Shown one piece after another: positions 17,615 through 25,663 of a stretch of 64,000 nucleotides of DNA. Position 1 is the first letter of the stretch; each line of letters opens with the position of its first letter. The stretch comes from Kitasatospora azatica KCTC 9699. GTDB lineage: Bacteria > Actinomycetota > Actinomycetes > Streptomycetales > Streptomycetaceae. The notes beneath the pieces are model-generated. The model had not been told where the DNA came from, ran no database searches, and saw nothing but the letters and a program-made list of their open reading frames with translations. A program made the position numbers and the translations under genes. Location: the NCBI RefSeq assembly GCF_000744785.1, contig NZ_JQMO01000003.1:1178001-1242000 (forward strand), read 5' to 3'.

Positions 17615-18160
17615 ATGGACGGGATCAACACCACTGCTGACGACTTCCTGGGCCGTGCTCTGCTGGAGGAGGCGGTGAAGAAGTCCGGGCTGCTCTGGGT
17701 GCGGGCCGACGGCGCCGGCGAGAGCCGACCGCTCTGGCACGCCTGGCACGACGGCGCGGTGGTGGTGGTCGGCGACGGCGGCGAGCAGCCGCTGCACGGG
17801 CTGCGTGCCCAGGGCTCGGCCGAGGTGACCGTGCGCAGCAAGGACAAGTGGGGGCGGCTGGTCGCCTTCACCGCCGCCGTCTCGGTCCTCGAGCCCGGCA
17901 GTGACGCCTGGACCGGGGCGGTCGAGGAGCTCAAGGGGAAGCGGCTGAACGCGCCGGACACCGACACCATCACGGACCGCTGGGCGGCCGAGTGCCGGGT
18001 GTTGCGGCTGGCGCCGGTGGGGGCGCCGACCCAGCAGCCGGGCGCGATGCCGGAGGGCTCGCACGCCGCCGTGCCGATGGTCAGTTCGGCGACCACCCGG
18101 CAGCCGATCCCGGCCGGGCTGCCGAAGCTGGTGCTGGGGCGGTTGCGCCGGAAGTCTTGA
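17615..18160 (+). CDS. Conserved protein, possible FMN-binding split-barrel fold
   Basis: 181 residues, soluble. The segment SRPLWHAWHDGAVVVVGDGG followed by GSAEVTVRSKDKWGRLVAF has the strand pattern of pyridoxamine-phosphate-oxidase-like split barrels, but no FMN phosphate-binding signature is certain. Activity unknown. The start is ATG 17615, with TACGCT ending 7 nt before it and no Shine-Dalgarno (leaderless pattern). A 14-bp sequence covering the last codons and stop (CGCCGGAAGTCTTGA type) is repeated 23 bp downstream at 18169-18183. Confidence 0.65.
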   Translation: MDGINTTADDFLGRALLEEAVKKSGLLWVRADGAGESRPLWHAWHDGAVVVVGDGGEQPLHGLRAQGSAEVTVRSKDKWGRLVAFTAAVSVLEPGSDAWTGAVEELKGKRLNAPDTDTITDRWAAECRVLRLAPVGAPTQQPGAMPEGSHAAVPMVSSATTRQPIPAGLPKLVLGRLRRKS

Positions 18161-18275
18161 GGCGGTCACGCCGGAAGTCTTGAGATGTGGGCGACAGCGG
18201 CGTCATAGCGGCACGGGCCTTACCGTAGTACGGCCCGCCCCCCCTTTGCTCCGCCCTGCACCTTTGAGGAGAGCC

Positions 18276-19208
18276 GTGCCCGTCGCTCGGCCCGAGACCG
18301 CCACCGCCGCCGCCCACGCCCCGTCGGTCGCCACGCCCGCACCGGCGCTGCCCAGGACGGATCTGCTGCTGCTCGCCGTCTCGATCGCGGGCATCTCGCT
18401 CTCCGCGCCGCTGATCAGCGCCACCGCCGCACCAGCCCTGGCCATCGCCTGCTGGCGCAACATCATGTCGGTGGGCGTGCTCGGCCCGTACGCGCTGCTG
18501 CGCCACCGGGCCGAGCTGCGCGGGATCGGCCGGCGCGCGCTGCTGCTGGCGATCGCCGCCGGGGTGCTGCTCGCGGTGCACTTCGCGCTCTGGATGCCCA
18601 GCCTGCGGATGACCTCGGTGGCCTCGGCCACCGCGCTGGTCACCACCACCCCGCTGTGGACCATCCTGATCATGCGGATCACCGGGGTGCGCCCGCCCCG
18701 ACTGGTCTGGCTGGGCATGTGCGTGGCCTTCACGGGCGTGCTGGTGCTCACCGGCGTCGACCTGGCGCTCTCCTCCCGGGCGCTGCTGGGCGACGCGCTG
18801 GCGCTGGGCGCGGGCCTGGCCGCCGCCGGCTACATGCTGCTCGGGGCCGAGGTCCGACGGACCGTCAGCACCACCGCCTACACCCTGGTCTGCTACGCCA
18901 CCACGGCCGTGGTGCTGCTGGCGCTCTGCCTGGTCACCGGCACCCGGATGGTCGGCTGGCCGGCCGGCGTCTGGGGACAGATCGCGCTGCTGATGGTGGC
19001 CGCCCAGCTGCTCGGGCACTCGCTGAGCAACCGGGTGGTGCGCACCCTCGGTCCCTCGGTGACCTCCACCGCGATCCTGCTGGAGACCCCGGGCGCGGCG
19101 CTGATCGCCGCCGTCTGGCTGGGCCAGTGGCCGCCGTACGCCGCCTACCCGGCGGTGGCGGTGATCCTGCTCGGGCTCGGCCTGGTGGTGCGGGGCGGGC
19201 GGCAGTGA
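18276..19208 (+). CDS. EamA-family (DMT superfamily) permease
   Basis: 310 residues with about ten predicted membrane helices in two EamA halves. The first half includes LLLLAVSIAGISLSAPLISA and TSVASATALVTTTPLWTILI. The second includes LLGDALALGAGLAAAGYMLL and SVTSTAILLETPGAALIAAV. Members export amino acids, metabolites or drugs; the substrate is unknown. GTG 18276 is chosen because AGGAGA precedes it and the hydrophilic N-terminal stretch is short; a longer frame upstream lacks a ribosome site. Convergent with corA. Confidence 0.88.
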   Translation: MPVARPETATAAAHAPSVATPAPALPRTDLLLLAVSIAGISLSAPLISATAAPALAIACWRNIMSVGVLGPYALLRHRAELRGIGRRALLLAIAAGVLLAVHFALWMPSLRMTSVASATALVTTTPLWTILIMRITGVRPPRLVWLGMCVAFTGVLVLTGVDLALSSRALLGDALALGAGLAAAGYMLLGAEVRRTVSTTAYTLVCYATTAVVLLALCLVTGTRMVGWPAGVWGQIALLMVAAQLLGHSLSNRVVRTLGPSVTSTAILLETPGAALIAAVWLGQWPPYAAYPAVAVILLGLGLVVRGGRQ

Positions 19209-19236
19209 CCGCCGCCCGCCAGGGCCACCCGTCCGG

Positions 19237-19290
19237 TCAGAGCCGGCCGTCCGCTCAGAGCCGGCCGTACGCTCAGAGCCAGCCGTTGCG
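19237..19290. repeat. Three tandem 18-bp units ending inside corA
   Basis: Units at 19237-19254, 19255-19272 and 19273-19290 (TCAGAGCCGGCCGTCCGC and variants). The third is the last six codons of corA including its stop. The unit length keeps frame, so each copy repeats the stop codon and the codons before it: a duplication of the gene's 3' end. Confidence 0.75.
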
Positions 19291-20391
19291 CTTGAAGCCG
19301 CGGTGCATGCCGACGCAGATCACCAGGACGCCGACCAGCACCAGGAAGTAGCCGTACTTGTAGTGCAGTTCGGGCATGTTGTCGAAGTTCATGCCGTAGA
19401 TGCCGGTGATCATCGTGGGCACGGCGAAGATCGCCGCCCACGCGGTGATCTTGCGCATGTCCTCGTTCTGCGCCACCGAGACCTGGGCCAGGTTGGCCTG
19501 CAGCAGCGAGTTGAGCAGTTCGTCGAAGCCCTGCACCTGCTCGATCACCCGGGCCAGGTGGTCGGCCACGTCGCGGAAGTAGGTCTGCACCTCGCGGTCG
19601 ATCAGCTGGGCCGCGGCCGGTTCGGTGAGCTGCTGCATCGGCCGCAGCAGCGGGACCACCGCGCGCTTGAACTCCAGCACCTCGCGCTTGAGCTGGTAGA
19701 CCCGCCCGGCGTCGGTGCCGGGGCCGCCCGCGGGGGAGAAGACGTCGAACTCGATGTCGTCCACGTCGGTCTGCAGCCGGTCGGCGACCAGCAGGTAGTC
19801 GTCCACCACCTGGTCGGCGATCGCGTGCAGGACGGCGGCCGGGCCCTTGGCGAGCAGTCCGGTGCCGTCCGTGCCGTCGGTGGCGTTCTCCAGCTGGTGG
19901 CGCAGCTCGGTCAGCGAGCCGTGGCCGCCGTGCCGGACCGTGATCACGAAGTCGGCCCCGGCGAAGACCATCAGCTCGCCGGTGTCCACCACCTCGCTGG
20001 TCGGGGTGAGGCGGTCGTGGTCCACGTAGCAGACGGTCTTGAAGACGGCGAACAGCACATCGCCGTACCGCTCGATCTTGGGGCGCTGGTGCGCGTGCAC
20101 CGCGTCCTCCACGGCGAGCGGGTGGAGGCCGAAGCGTTGGGCGATGCCCTCGAACTCCTCCTCGGTCGGCTCGTGCAGGCCGATCCAGCTGAACGCGCCC
20201 GGCCCGCCGTCCCGTACCTTGCGGACGGCCTCGCGCGGGGAGCAGCTCTCGCCGAGTCGGCGGCCCTCCTGGTAGACGGCGCAGTCCACCACGGCCGTGT
20301 GCGGCCCGCCGGGGCGGCCGGTCCGACCGGGCGTCTCGGGCTGACGGCGGGTCGGCCGTACGGCGGCCCGAAGATTGTTCATCATCGACAT
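19273..20391 (-). CDS. corA: CorA-type magnesium/cobalt transport protein
   Basis: 372 residues. The large N-terminal cytoplasmic domain (about 1-300) includes HPLAVEDAVHAHQRPKIERY and DDIEFDVF. The long stalk helix is followed by TM1, the pore motif YGMNFDNMPEL (GMN about residue 342), and TM2 (YGYFLVLVGVLVICVGM). It forms a pentameric inner-membrane Mg2+/Co2+ channel. ATG 20391 has AGAGGA upstream. The basic C-terminal end (HRGFKRNGWL) is typical. It sits near the MgtE-N/CBS gene, the other magnesium-related gene in the window. Confidence 0.93.
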   Translation of the reverse strand: MSMMNNLRAAVRPTRRQPETPGRTGRPGGPHTAVVDCAVYQEGRRLGESCSPREAVRKVRDGGPGAFSWIGLHEPTEEEFEGIAQRFGLHPLAVEDAVHAHQRPKIERYGDVLFAVFKTVCYVDHDRLTPTSEVVDTGELMVFAGADFVITVRHGGHGSLTELRHQLENATDGTDGTGLLAKGPAAVLHAIADQVVDDYLLVADRLQTDVDDIEFDVFSPAGGPGTDAGRVYQLKREVLEFKRAVVPLLRPMQQLTEPAAAQLIDREVQTYFRDVADHLARVIEQVQGFDELLNSLLQANLAQVSVAQNEDMRKITAWAAIFAVPTMITGIYGMNFDNMPELHYKYGYFLVLVGVLVICVGMHRGFKRNGWL

Positions 20392-20476
20392 CCGGGATCC
20401 TCTGCTCGAACGTTCACCCTAACAGCAGGTCAGGACGGGCCTCAGGGGCGTGCACCCGGCCGGGTACGCTCGCCGT

Positions 20477-21121
20477 ATGGCCCACGACTTCCCGCTCTTC
20501 GGCGACCCAAGCCAGCCGCACGGCCCGCAGGGCCCGACCCGCGCCGAGGTGCTGGCCGCCGTCGAGGCCCGACTGCTGACCACCTTCGGCGAGCCGAGCG
20601 GGCGCGCGGCGGTCACCTTCCTGGGCGCCGAGCGGATCGAGGTGCTGCGCTTCGGCCCCGGCGCCGAGGGGCTGGTCCGGTACGCGACCCTGGGCATGGC
20701 CGCCGCCCCGATGGCCGACCCCACCTCGGCGGTGGCCGACCCGGTGCGCGGGCCGCGCGCCGAACTGCTGCTGACGCTGCGCGCCGGACGCGACGAGGTG
20801 CTCCGCGCGCTGGCCACCTTCGCGGCGACACCGCAGGTCGAAGGCCTGGTGGTGGCCCCCGGCAGCTCGCTCGACCTGGGCGGGCCGCTCTGGCCGGACG
20901 CGCCGTTCACCTCGGTGCTGGCGGCCGAGAGCGGCGGCCTCGTCGAGGACCTGGAGCTGGCCGAGCCGGCCGAGCCGGTGCGCTTCCTGCCGCTGCTGCC
21001 GATGACGCCCAACGAGGCCGCGCACAAGCGGGTGCACGGTGCGGCGGCGCTGCAGGAGCGGTGGCTGGCCAAGGGCACCGACCTGCGCGATCCGCAGCGG
21101 CGCGGGGTGGCGCTGGACTGA
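20477..21121 (+). CDS. Suppressor-of-fused (SUFU) domain protein
   Basis: 214 residues. The C-terminal half carries the SUFU-like pattern, VEGLVVAPGSSLDLGGPLWP and RFLPLLPMTPNEAAHKRVHG, a region conserved in bacterial members of this family, which are of unknown role and sometimes linked to immunity of toxin systems. No toxin gene is adjacent. Soluble, no signal peptide. ATG 20477 follows TACGCT by 6 nt with no Shine-Dalgarno, the clearest leaderless pattern in this part of the window. Convergent with the MarC gene, 24 bp apart. Confidence 0.85.
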   Translation: MAHDFPLFGDPSQPHGPQGPTRAEVLAAVEARLLTTFGEPSGRAAVTFLGAERIEVLRFGPGAEGLVRYATLGMAAAPMADPTSAVADPVRGPRAELLLTLRAGRDEVLRALATFAATPQVEGLVVAPGSSLDLGGPLWPDAPFTSVLAAESGGLVEDLELAEPAEPVRFLPLLPMTPNEAAHKRVHGAAALQERWLAKGTDLRDPQRRGVALD

Positions 21122-21145
21122 GAGTGGACCGCGACCGGTCGGCTG

Positions 21146-21760
21146 CTACTTGTAGGTGTGGATGAAGCCGTAGACGCCGCTCGCCACCAGCTGCACCGCG
21201 ATCGCCGAGAGCAGGAGACCGGAGAGCCGGGTGATCAGCACCACGCCGCCCTCCTTGATGATCCGGATGATCACCAGCGAGAACCGCATGGTCAGCCAGA
21301 GCACCCCGTGCATGGCCACGATCGCGGTCCACACCGCCAGTTCCTGGCCGCTGCCGTGGGCCTTCTGCACGGCGAGGATCACCGCGACGATCGCGCCCGG
21401 GCCGGCCAGCAGCGGGGTGCCGAGCGGGACCAGGGCGACATTGACGTCCTTGGTCTGGGTCGGCTCCTCGATCTTGCCGGTGAGCAGGTCGAGCGCGATC
21501 AGCAGCAGCAGGATGCCGCCCGAGACCTGCAGGGCCGGGATGGAGACGTGCAGGTAGTCGAGGATCTGCCGACCGAACAGGCCGAAGGTGGTGATCACCC
21601 CGAGTGCCACCGCGGCCGCCTGCCAGGCCATCTTGCGCTGCACCCGGCCGGCTCGCCCGGAGGTGAGGGCCAGGAAGATCGGGATGGTGCCCGGCGGGTC
21701 CATGATCACGAAGAGGGTGACGAAGAGCGAGCCGAAGGTCGTCCCGTCGAAGAAGCCCAT
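21146..21760 (-). CDS. MarC-family integral membrane protein
   Basis: 204 residues with six predicted membrane helices: FGSLFVTLFVIMDPPGTIPI (with the family motif DPPGTIPIF), ALGVITTFGLFGRQIL, LQVSGGILLLLIALDLL, PLLAGPGAIVAVILAVQ, MHGVLWLTMRFSLVII and LSGLLLSAIAVQLVASGVYG. These proteins belong to the LysE-like superfamily; the substrate is unknown, and the old link to multiple antibiotic resistance is not supported. ATG 21760 is preferred to a start 12 codons upstream because the first helix begins there. GACAAT ends 7 nt before it. Confidence 0.88.
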   Translation of the reverse strand: MGFFDGTTFGSLFVTLFVIMDPPGTIPIFLALTSGRAGRVQRKMAWQAAAVALGVITTFGLFGRQILDYLHVSIPALQVSGGILLLLIALDLLTGKIEEPTQTKDVNVALVPLGTPLLAGPGAIVAVILAVQKAHGSGQELAVWTAIVAMHGVLWLTMRFSLVIIRIIKEGGVVLITRLSGLLLSAIAVQLVASGVYGFIHTYK

Positions 21761-21820
21761 AGCCCGAATTGTCGGGTTGGTGACTGATGGCCGCATGTGG
21801 GGTGGGCTGACCCGGCGTCA

Positions 21821-21901
21821 GCTGGGTGGCCTGCCTGGGGTGGCTGGGTGGCCTGCGTGAGGGTGGCTGGGTGGCGGCGTGCCTGAGGTCGGCTGGGTGG
21901 C
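21821..21901. repeat. Four spaced copies of GCTGGGTGGC
   Basis: GCTGGGTGGC occurs at 21821, 21843, 21866 and 21892, spaced 22-26 bp, in the 149-bp gap between the MarC and PHP genes. Intervening bases are partly repeated too (CTGCCTG, CTGCGTG). It looks like a decayed short tandem duplication. Confidence 0.6.
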
Positions 21902-21909
21902 TGCCCGGG

Positions 21910-22767
21910 TCAGCTGATCGGCTTGGCGCCGGTCGCCTGGGACAGCAGCGCCTCGTAGGCCTGCGGCGCGGTGGTGAACGCGCCGAGCGCGACCGTCTTG
22001 CGCGAGCCGTGGTAGTCGCTGGAGCCGGTGCAGAACAGCCCGAGCTCGCCCGCGAGTCCGCGCAGCCGCGTCCGGGCCGCCTCGTCGTGGTCCACGTGGT
22101 CCACCTCGAGACCGCCGAGGCCGGCCGCCGCCAGATCGGCGATCACCTGCTCGGAGACGGTGCGTCCGCGCTTCTCCGCGCCCGGGTGGGCGAAGACCGG
22201 CACACCGCCGGCCGCCCGGACCAGTCGGACCGCCTCGGCCGGGTCGGTCTCGTGCTTGGGCACGTCGGCCCGGCCGCCGTTGGCCAGCCAGTCGAGGGTG
22301 AAGGCCTCCGAGACCGTGGTCACCACGCCCGCCTCGACCAGCGCGCTGGCGATGTGCGGCCGCCCCACCGAGCCGGAACCGGCGATCCGCTGCACCTGCT
22401 CCCAGCTGATCGGCGCGCCCAGTGCCCGGCAGCGCTCGACCACGGCCTGCCCGCGCCGGAACCGGTCGGTGCGGACCAGCTCGCGCTCCGCGGCGAAGGC
22501 CGGTTCCGCCGGATCGAAGAGATAGGCCAGCAGGTGCATGCTGATGCCGTCCACCCGGCAGGACAGCTCGGCACCCGGGATCAGGGTCAGCGCGCTGCCG
22601 GCCGGCAGATCCCGGACCGCGGCGGTCGCCTCCTCGTAGCCGGCGACGGTGTCGTGGTCGGTCAGCGCCACCACGTCGAGTCCGGCCGCGACTGCCGCGG
22701 CCACCAGCTCGGCCGGGCTGTCGGTCCCGTCGGAGGCGTTGCTGTGGGCGTGCAGGTCGATGCGCAC
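21910..22767 (-). CDS. PHP-domain metal-dependent phosphoesterase
   Basis: 285 residues. Metal motifs of the PHP domain are in order: DLHAHSNASDG (HxH), LTDHDTVAG, EL in IPGAELSC, VFAHPG and SDYHGS near residue 250. It belongs to the small TrpH-like group, which in studied members acts as a 5'-3' exonuclease or 3',5'-bisphosphate phosphatase; the substrate here is unverified. GTG start at 22767 with AGGAG about 11 nt upstream. Its 155-bp upstream gap is strongly G-rich on the plus strand (runs like GGGGCTTGGGG and GGGTTCGGGGTGG) and could form G-quadruplexes. Single gene. Confidence 0.9.
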   Translation of the reverse strand: MRIDLHAHSNASDGTDSPAELVAAAVAAGLDVVALTDHDTVAGYEEATAAVRDLPAGSALTLIPGAELSCRVDGISMHLLAYLFDPAEPAFAAERELVRTDRFRRGQAVVERCRALGAPISWEQVQRIAGSGSVGRPHIASALVEAGVVTTVSEAFTLDWLANGGRADVPKHETDPAEAVRLVRAAGGVPVFAHPGAEKRGRTVSEQVIADLAAAGLGGLEVDHVDHDEAARTRLRGLAGELGLFCTGSSDYHGSRKTVALGAFTTAPQAYEALLSQATGAKPIS

Positions 22768-22922
22768 GGGGCTGGGCTCCTGGCTGACGCGGTGGAGTGG
22801 CTGGAGCAGCCCAGGATAGTCGGCGCGGCTTGGGGGCTTGGGGCTTGGCGGTGTTGAGGGCTCGGGGTGGAGGGTTCGGCGTGGCGCGGCGGGTTCGGGG
22901 TGGTGGGTTCGGTGTTGGCGGC

Positions 22923-23561
22923 TCAGCCCAGCAGGCGCGGGGAGAGCGCTCCGCAGGGCAGCAGGTCCAGCTCGGCGCCGGCGTCGCGCAGGTCGGTCAG
23001 CACCAGCTCGTCGTACATCACCAGAGCGGACTGCTCGGGCCAGGCGATCGCCCAGAGCCAGATGCCGCGCGCCTCGCCGACGTAGACCGCACGGTCACTG
23101 GGCGCGCCCTGGACGTGCCACATCGGCGTCGGGCGGCCGGCCGCCATCAGCTTGGCGCCGACCGGCTTGTCCAGCGAGATGGCCTCACCCGGATCGGGAC
23201 CGGGGAGCCCGGCGTAGCGGGCGCCGAGGCCGACCCCGAGCTCCTCGGCGACCAGCACCAGCTCGCCGAAACCGCCGAGCGGGGCCGGGCCCGAGCAGGC
23301 CACGGCGGTGGCGCGGGAACCCGACAGATCGTCACCCGCGTGGGCGATGCCGGTGTACAGCCAGCTGACCGGGAGCGGCCACGGAAGCCAGACGGGCACC
23401 TCGGACCTCGTCACCGCCGCGCCCAGGGCCTCCACACTGGGCGGCAGTACGGGTTGTACCGGGTGCACGGCTCCGTGCTTGTCACACTGCCAGGTGTCGG
23501 AGAAGAGACCGGGGGCACGCACCCGACCGGCGCACCTCGGGCAACTTGGCTCGCCCCTCAT
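22923..23561 (-). CDS. DUF6758 family protein
   Basis: 212 residues. The N-terminus is a zinc-ribbon-like segment, CPRCAGRVRAPGLFSDTWQC, followed by VHPVQPVLPPSVEALG. It then contains DELVLTDLRDAGAELDLLPC and ends in GALSPRLLG. I recognise this as the streptomycete DUF6758 family; function unknown. ATG 23561 is chosen as the conserved start (MRGEPSCPRC). A TTG three codons upstream sits at ideal distance from GGAGGGAGGAG, so the protein may begin MAVMRGEP. The upstream region carries 12-bp repeats. Confidence 0.85.
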   Translation of the reverse strand: MRGEPSCPRCAGRVRAPGLFSDTWQCDKHGAVHPVQPVLPPSVEALGAAVTRSEVPVWLPWPLPVSWLYTGIAHAGDDLSGSRATAVACSGPAPLGGFGELVLVAEELGVGLGARYAGLPGPDPGEAISLDKPVGAKLMAAGRPTPMWHVQGAPSDRAVYVGEARGIWLWAIAWPEQSALVMYDELVLTDLRDAGAELDLLPCGALSPRLLG

Positions 23562-23629
23562 AACAGCCAACGCTCCTCCCTCCGGACCGCCGCGTCAAGG
23601 ACGGTCACCCGTACGGAGTGAGTCACCGG

Positions 23630-23665
23630 CGCGGTCCGGACATACGTGCGGACGTACGTCCGGAC
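23630..23665. repeat. Three 12-bp tandem units upstream of the DUF6758 gene
   Basis: On the plus strand: CGCGGTCCGGAC, ATACGTGCGGAC and GTACGTCCGGAC, each ending CGGAC. They lie about 70-105 bp before the DUF6758 start, near one helical turn apart, which suits multiple regulator binding. The gene-free stretch 23562-23879 shows nothing else apart from the terminator below. Confidence 0.55.
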
Positions 23666-23806
23666 GGGTCGGCTCGGCCGGGGCCGGGGCGGTGGTCCCC
23701 GCTAGGGGATGTCCCGCGCGGCTCGGCGGCAAACGTCGGTCGGGCGCGCTCGCGGGTGCGCGCGCCGGGTACGCCGCGTGCGCCCGGTGGGGCAGGCGCG
23801 GATACG

Positions 23807-23846
23807 CTGACGCCCCGTCACCGGCAAGTGGGTGACGGGGCGTCAG
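23807..23846 (-). terminator. Terminator of the 48-residue protein gene
   Basis: Perfect 16-bp stem: CTGACGCCCCGTCACC (23807-23822) with its complement at 23831-23846, loop 8 nt. It begins 33 bp beyond the stop codon of the small gene at 23880. Confidence 0.8.
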
Positions 23847-23879
23847 CGAGCCTGCGACCGCAGCGGACCGGACGTGGCG

Positions 23880-24026
23880 TCAGACGGTCTGGCACGGGCG
23901 GATGTAGAGGCGCTCGCCGGTACGGGCGGCGTCCTCCACGAGTCGGCGAACAGTCTCCGCGTCGACGATCACACGATCGACGGCAGAGCCCTGCTGGTCG
24001 TCCAGTCGGAGAATCTCGAAACGCAT
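23880..24026 (-). CDS. Small conserved protein of 48 residues
   Basis: Sequence MRFEILRLDDQQGSAVDRVI continues through DAETVRRLVEDAARTGERLY and ends IRPCQTV. A strong ribosome site (GAGAGGAGAGG) lies 3-4 nt before the ATG, and a perfect terminator follows, which together support a real, highly expressed gene. The pattern (FEI-LDD, V-DA-TV, LYIRP) resembles a small protein I associate with streptomycetes; the function is unknown. Longer in-frame upstream starts give a low-complexity Pro-rich extension without a ribosome site and were rejected. Confidence 0.75.
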   Translation of the reverse strand: MRFEILRLDDQQGSAVDRVIVDAETVRRLVEDAARTGERLYIRPCQTV

Positions 24027-24474
24027 GGGCCTCTCCTCTCTTGGTCCCGGCGGGAGCCGGGGCGGCGGGGTGGTGCTCATCGGTACCGACGGTGGTGCCT
24101 GGGTCAGTGCCACTTGTCCCCCCTCGTTGCAGCCTCTGGTTGGACACCCCCCGGCCATCGACTGGGGGAAGACTGCTGGGCCCTCGTTCATCAGGGTCGC
24201 GCCGAGCGGCTTCCTGGCAGTTGCCCGCTCGTGAAGTCCTGGTTACTTGGCTGCGCGGTGACGCGTGGTGACTCTCGGGATAGAACCGCGCGGGCGGGGC
24301 GTTCATTCCCGGTCTGAATCAAATATTACCGGACCTAATGAAATTCGGCCCGGCAGAGCGTGCGGCCACGGCGGCGCTCAGGCTCACTGGGGCTCTGGTC
24401 GACCGGCGTTCGGGCCGGCTGGCGGTGTGATCGACCGGCGCTCGGGTCTACCGACGGTCGGGTCGGCTGGGCGT
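24027..24474. other. Gene-free interval with AT-rich patch and a 16-bp direct repeat
   Basis: I see no gene on either strand. An unusually AT-rich patch (AAATATTACC, CTAATGAAATTC; 24318-24350) contains TAATAT on the minus strand and may be the promoter of the 48-residue gene, giving a leader near 290 nt. A 16-bp direct repeat (TCGACCGGCGTTCGGG, one mismatch) occurs at 24399 and 24431, near the 3' end of the hydrolase gene. Confidence 0.5.
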
Positions 24475-25380
24475 TCAGGCCGACTGGACGGAGGACCAGA
24501 ACTCGGTCAGAGCGGCTGCCGTCTCGGTCGGGCGCTCCGCGTTCGGGGAGTGGCCGGCGCCGTCGATCCGGACGTACCGGGCGCCGAGCCGTGCGGCGGT
24601 CTCGGACTGCTCCTCGACCGGCCAGGCGTAGTCCCGCACGCCGGAGACGGCCAGCTTGGGCAGCGGAACGGCCGCCAACTCGGCGGTGCGGTCCGGCTCG
24701 CTGAGCAAGCGCTCACCCATGGCCAGCAGGGCCTGGGGGAGGTTGGCCAACCAGCGGCGGTGCAGGAACTCGGCGATCTGGGGCGCGGGCTTGCCGGCCG
24801 GGTCGCCGCTGCCCTCCTCCAACTGCTGCATCACCTGCCAGATGGTCTCCAAGTCCACGCTGCCGAGCGCGTCCATCAGCATCTTGGTGCGGGCCGCCTC
24901 GGCGGGGTCGATCGGGCCCGGGCCGGTGGAGAGCATGGTGAGCGAGGACCAGGGCAGGGCGGTGGGGGTGTTGGCGGGGGCGTTGACGCCGGCGAGGACG
25001 GCTTCGCGGGCCACATAGCCGCCGAAGGAGTGGCCGAGCAGGTGGAGGGGGGTGCCGGGGGCGGCTTCGGTGAGCGCGTCGGAGATCGCGCGCAGGTCGC
25101 GGCCGAGCTCGGGCAGCGCGTAGGCGGCCTGGTCGGCGGGGCCGCCGGTCTCGTACTGGCCGCGCTGGTCGACGGCGACGGTGCGGAATCCGGCGGCGGC
25201 GAGCGGTTCGAGGAGGGCGATGAAGTCCTCCTTGCTGCCGGTGAAGCCGGGCACCAGCAGGGCGGTGCCGCGCGCGGGGCCGGTGGGCTCGGCGCGCAGG
25301 ACGGCGAAGCTGCCGCGACTGGTGGGCAGGCGCAGGGCGGTGGCGCAGGCGGGGAGGGCGAGGAAGGGCGGGGTGCTCAT
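24475..25380 (-). CDS. Alpha/beta-hydrolase
   Basis: 301 residues. The nucleophile elbow is GHSFGG (Ser about residue 117), the oxyanion region is LLVPGFTGSKEDF, and the acid and His are likely D in VSGVRDYAW and H in IDGAGHSPN. A helical cap (about 140-225) separates core strands. Substrate unknown; the fold includes esterases, lipases and epoxide hydrolases. ATG 25380 has GAGGAGG upstream. Upstream lies a long nested inverted repeat that could be its control region. No operon partner. Confidence 0.88.
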   Translation of the reverse strand: MSTPPFLALPACATALRLPTSRGSFAVLRAEPTGPARGTALLVPGFTGSKEDFIALLEPLAAAGFRTVAVDQRGQYETGGPADQAAYALPELGRDLRAISDALTEAAPGTPLHLLGHSFGGYVAREAVLAGVNAPANTPTALPWSSLTMLSTGPGPIDPAEAARTKMLMDALGSVDLETIWQVMQQLEEGSGDPAGKPAPQIAEFLHRRWLANLPQALLAMGERLLSEPDRTAELAAVPLPKLAVSGVRDYAWPVEEQSETAARLGARYVRIDGAGHSPNAERPTETAAALTEFWSSVQSA

Positions 25381-25450
25381 CAGGGGGAGTCCTCCTCGGC
25401 TGCGGTCGGCGAGAGCTGTAGTTGAGGGTAGGGGGTGGGGGCGAAGCGCG

Positions 25451-25502
25451 ATGACCGGTGACAGTTAACAGAATCTGAAATCTGTCAGCTGTCACCGGTC
25501 AT
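25451..25502. promoter_or_regulatory. Long nested inverted repeat
   Basis: ATGACCGGTGACAG (25451-25464) is perfectly complementary to CTGTCACCGGTCAT (25489-25502). Inside, ACAGA (25468-25472) pairs with TCTGT (25481-25485). The whole forms a 52-nt, nearly continuous hairpin with an A/T-richer tip. Downstream, 25500-25550 has degenerate GTCATCC-type repeats. It lies 71 bp before the hydrolase start and 162 bp after the helicase gene, so it may be an operator, a terminator or a structural repeat. Confidence 0.6.
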
Positions 25503-25607
25503 TCGTCAACGGTCATCCGTCATCCGTCGTCCGCCATCGACCATCGCGAAGCCGGTACCGAGAATCGGCCGGCGCGAATCCGTCATCGCGAAGCGCTCGT
25601 CGCCCGC

Positions 25608-25650
25608 CGGACAGCCGACGAGGGGTGGGCTGTCCGCCACACCCCTCGTC
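25608..25650 (-). terminator. Interleaved inverted repeats after the DEAD-box helicase gene
   Basis: Stem A: CGGACAGCC (25608-25616) with GGCTGTCCG (25628-25636). Stem B: GACGAGGGGTG (25617-25627) with CACCCCTCGTC (25640-25650). The arms interleave (A, B, A', B') and are all perfect, so the RNA can form either hairpin or an H-type pseudoknot. It begins 14 bp beyond the helicase stop, so terminator function is likely. Confidence 0.7.
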
Positions 25651-25663
25651 AGGTGATGCTCCG

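Noticed and set aside
24025..24234. Plus-strand 69-codon frame over the small-gene promoter
   Set aside because: Gly/Ser/Pro-rich, no ribosome site, and it overlaps the ribosome site and promoter of the minus-strand 48-residue gene.
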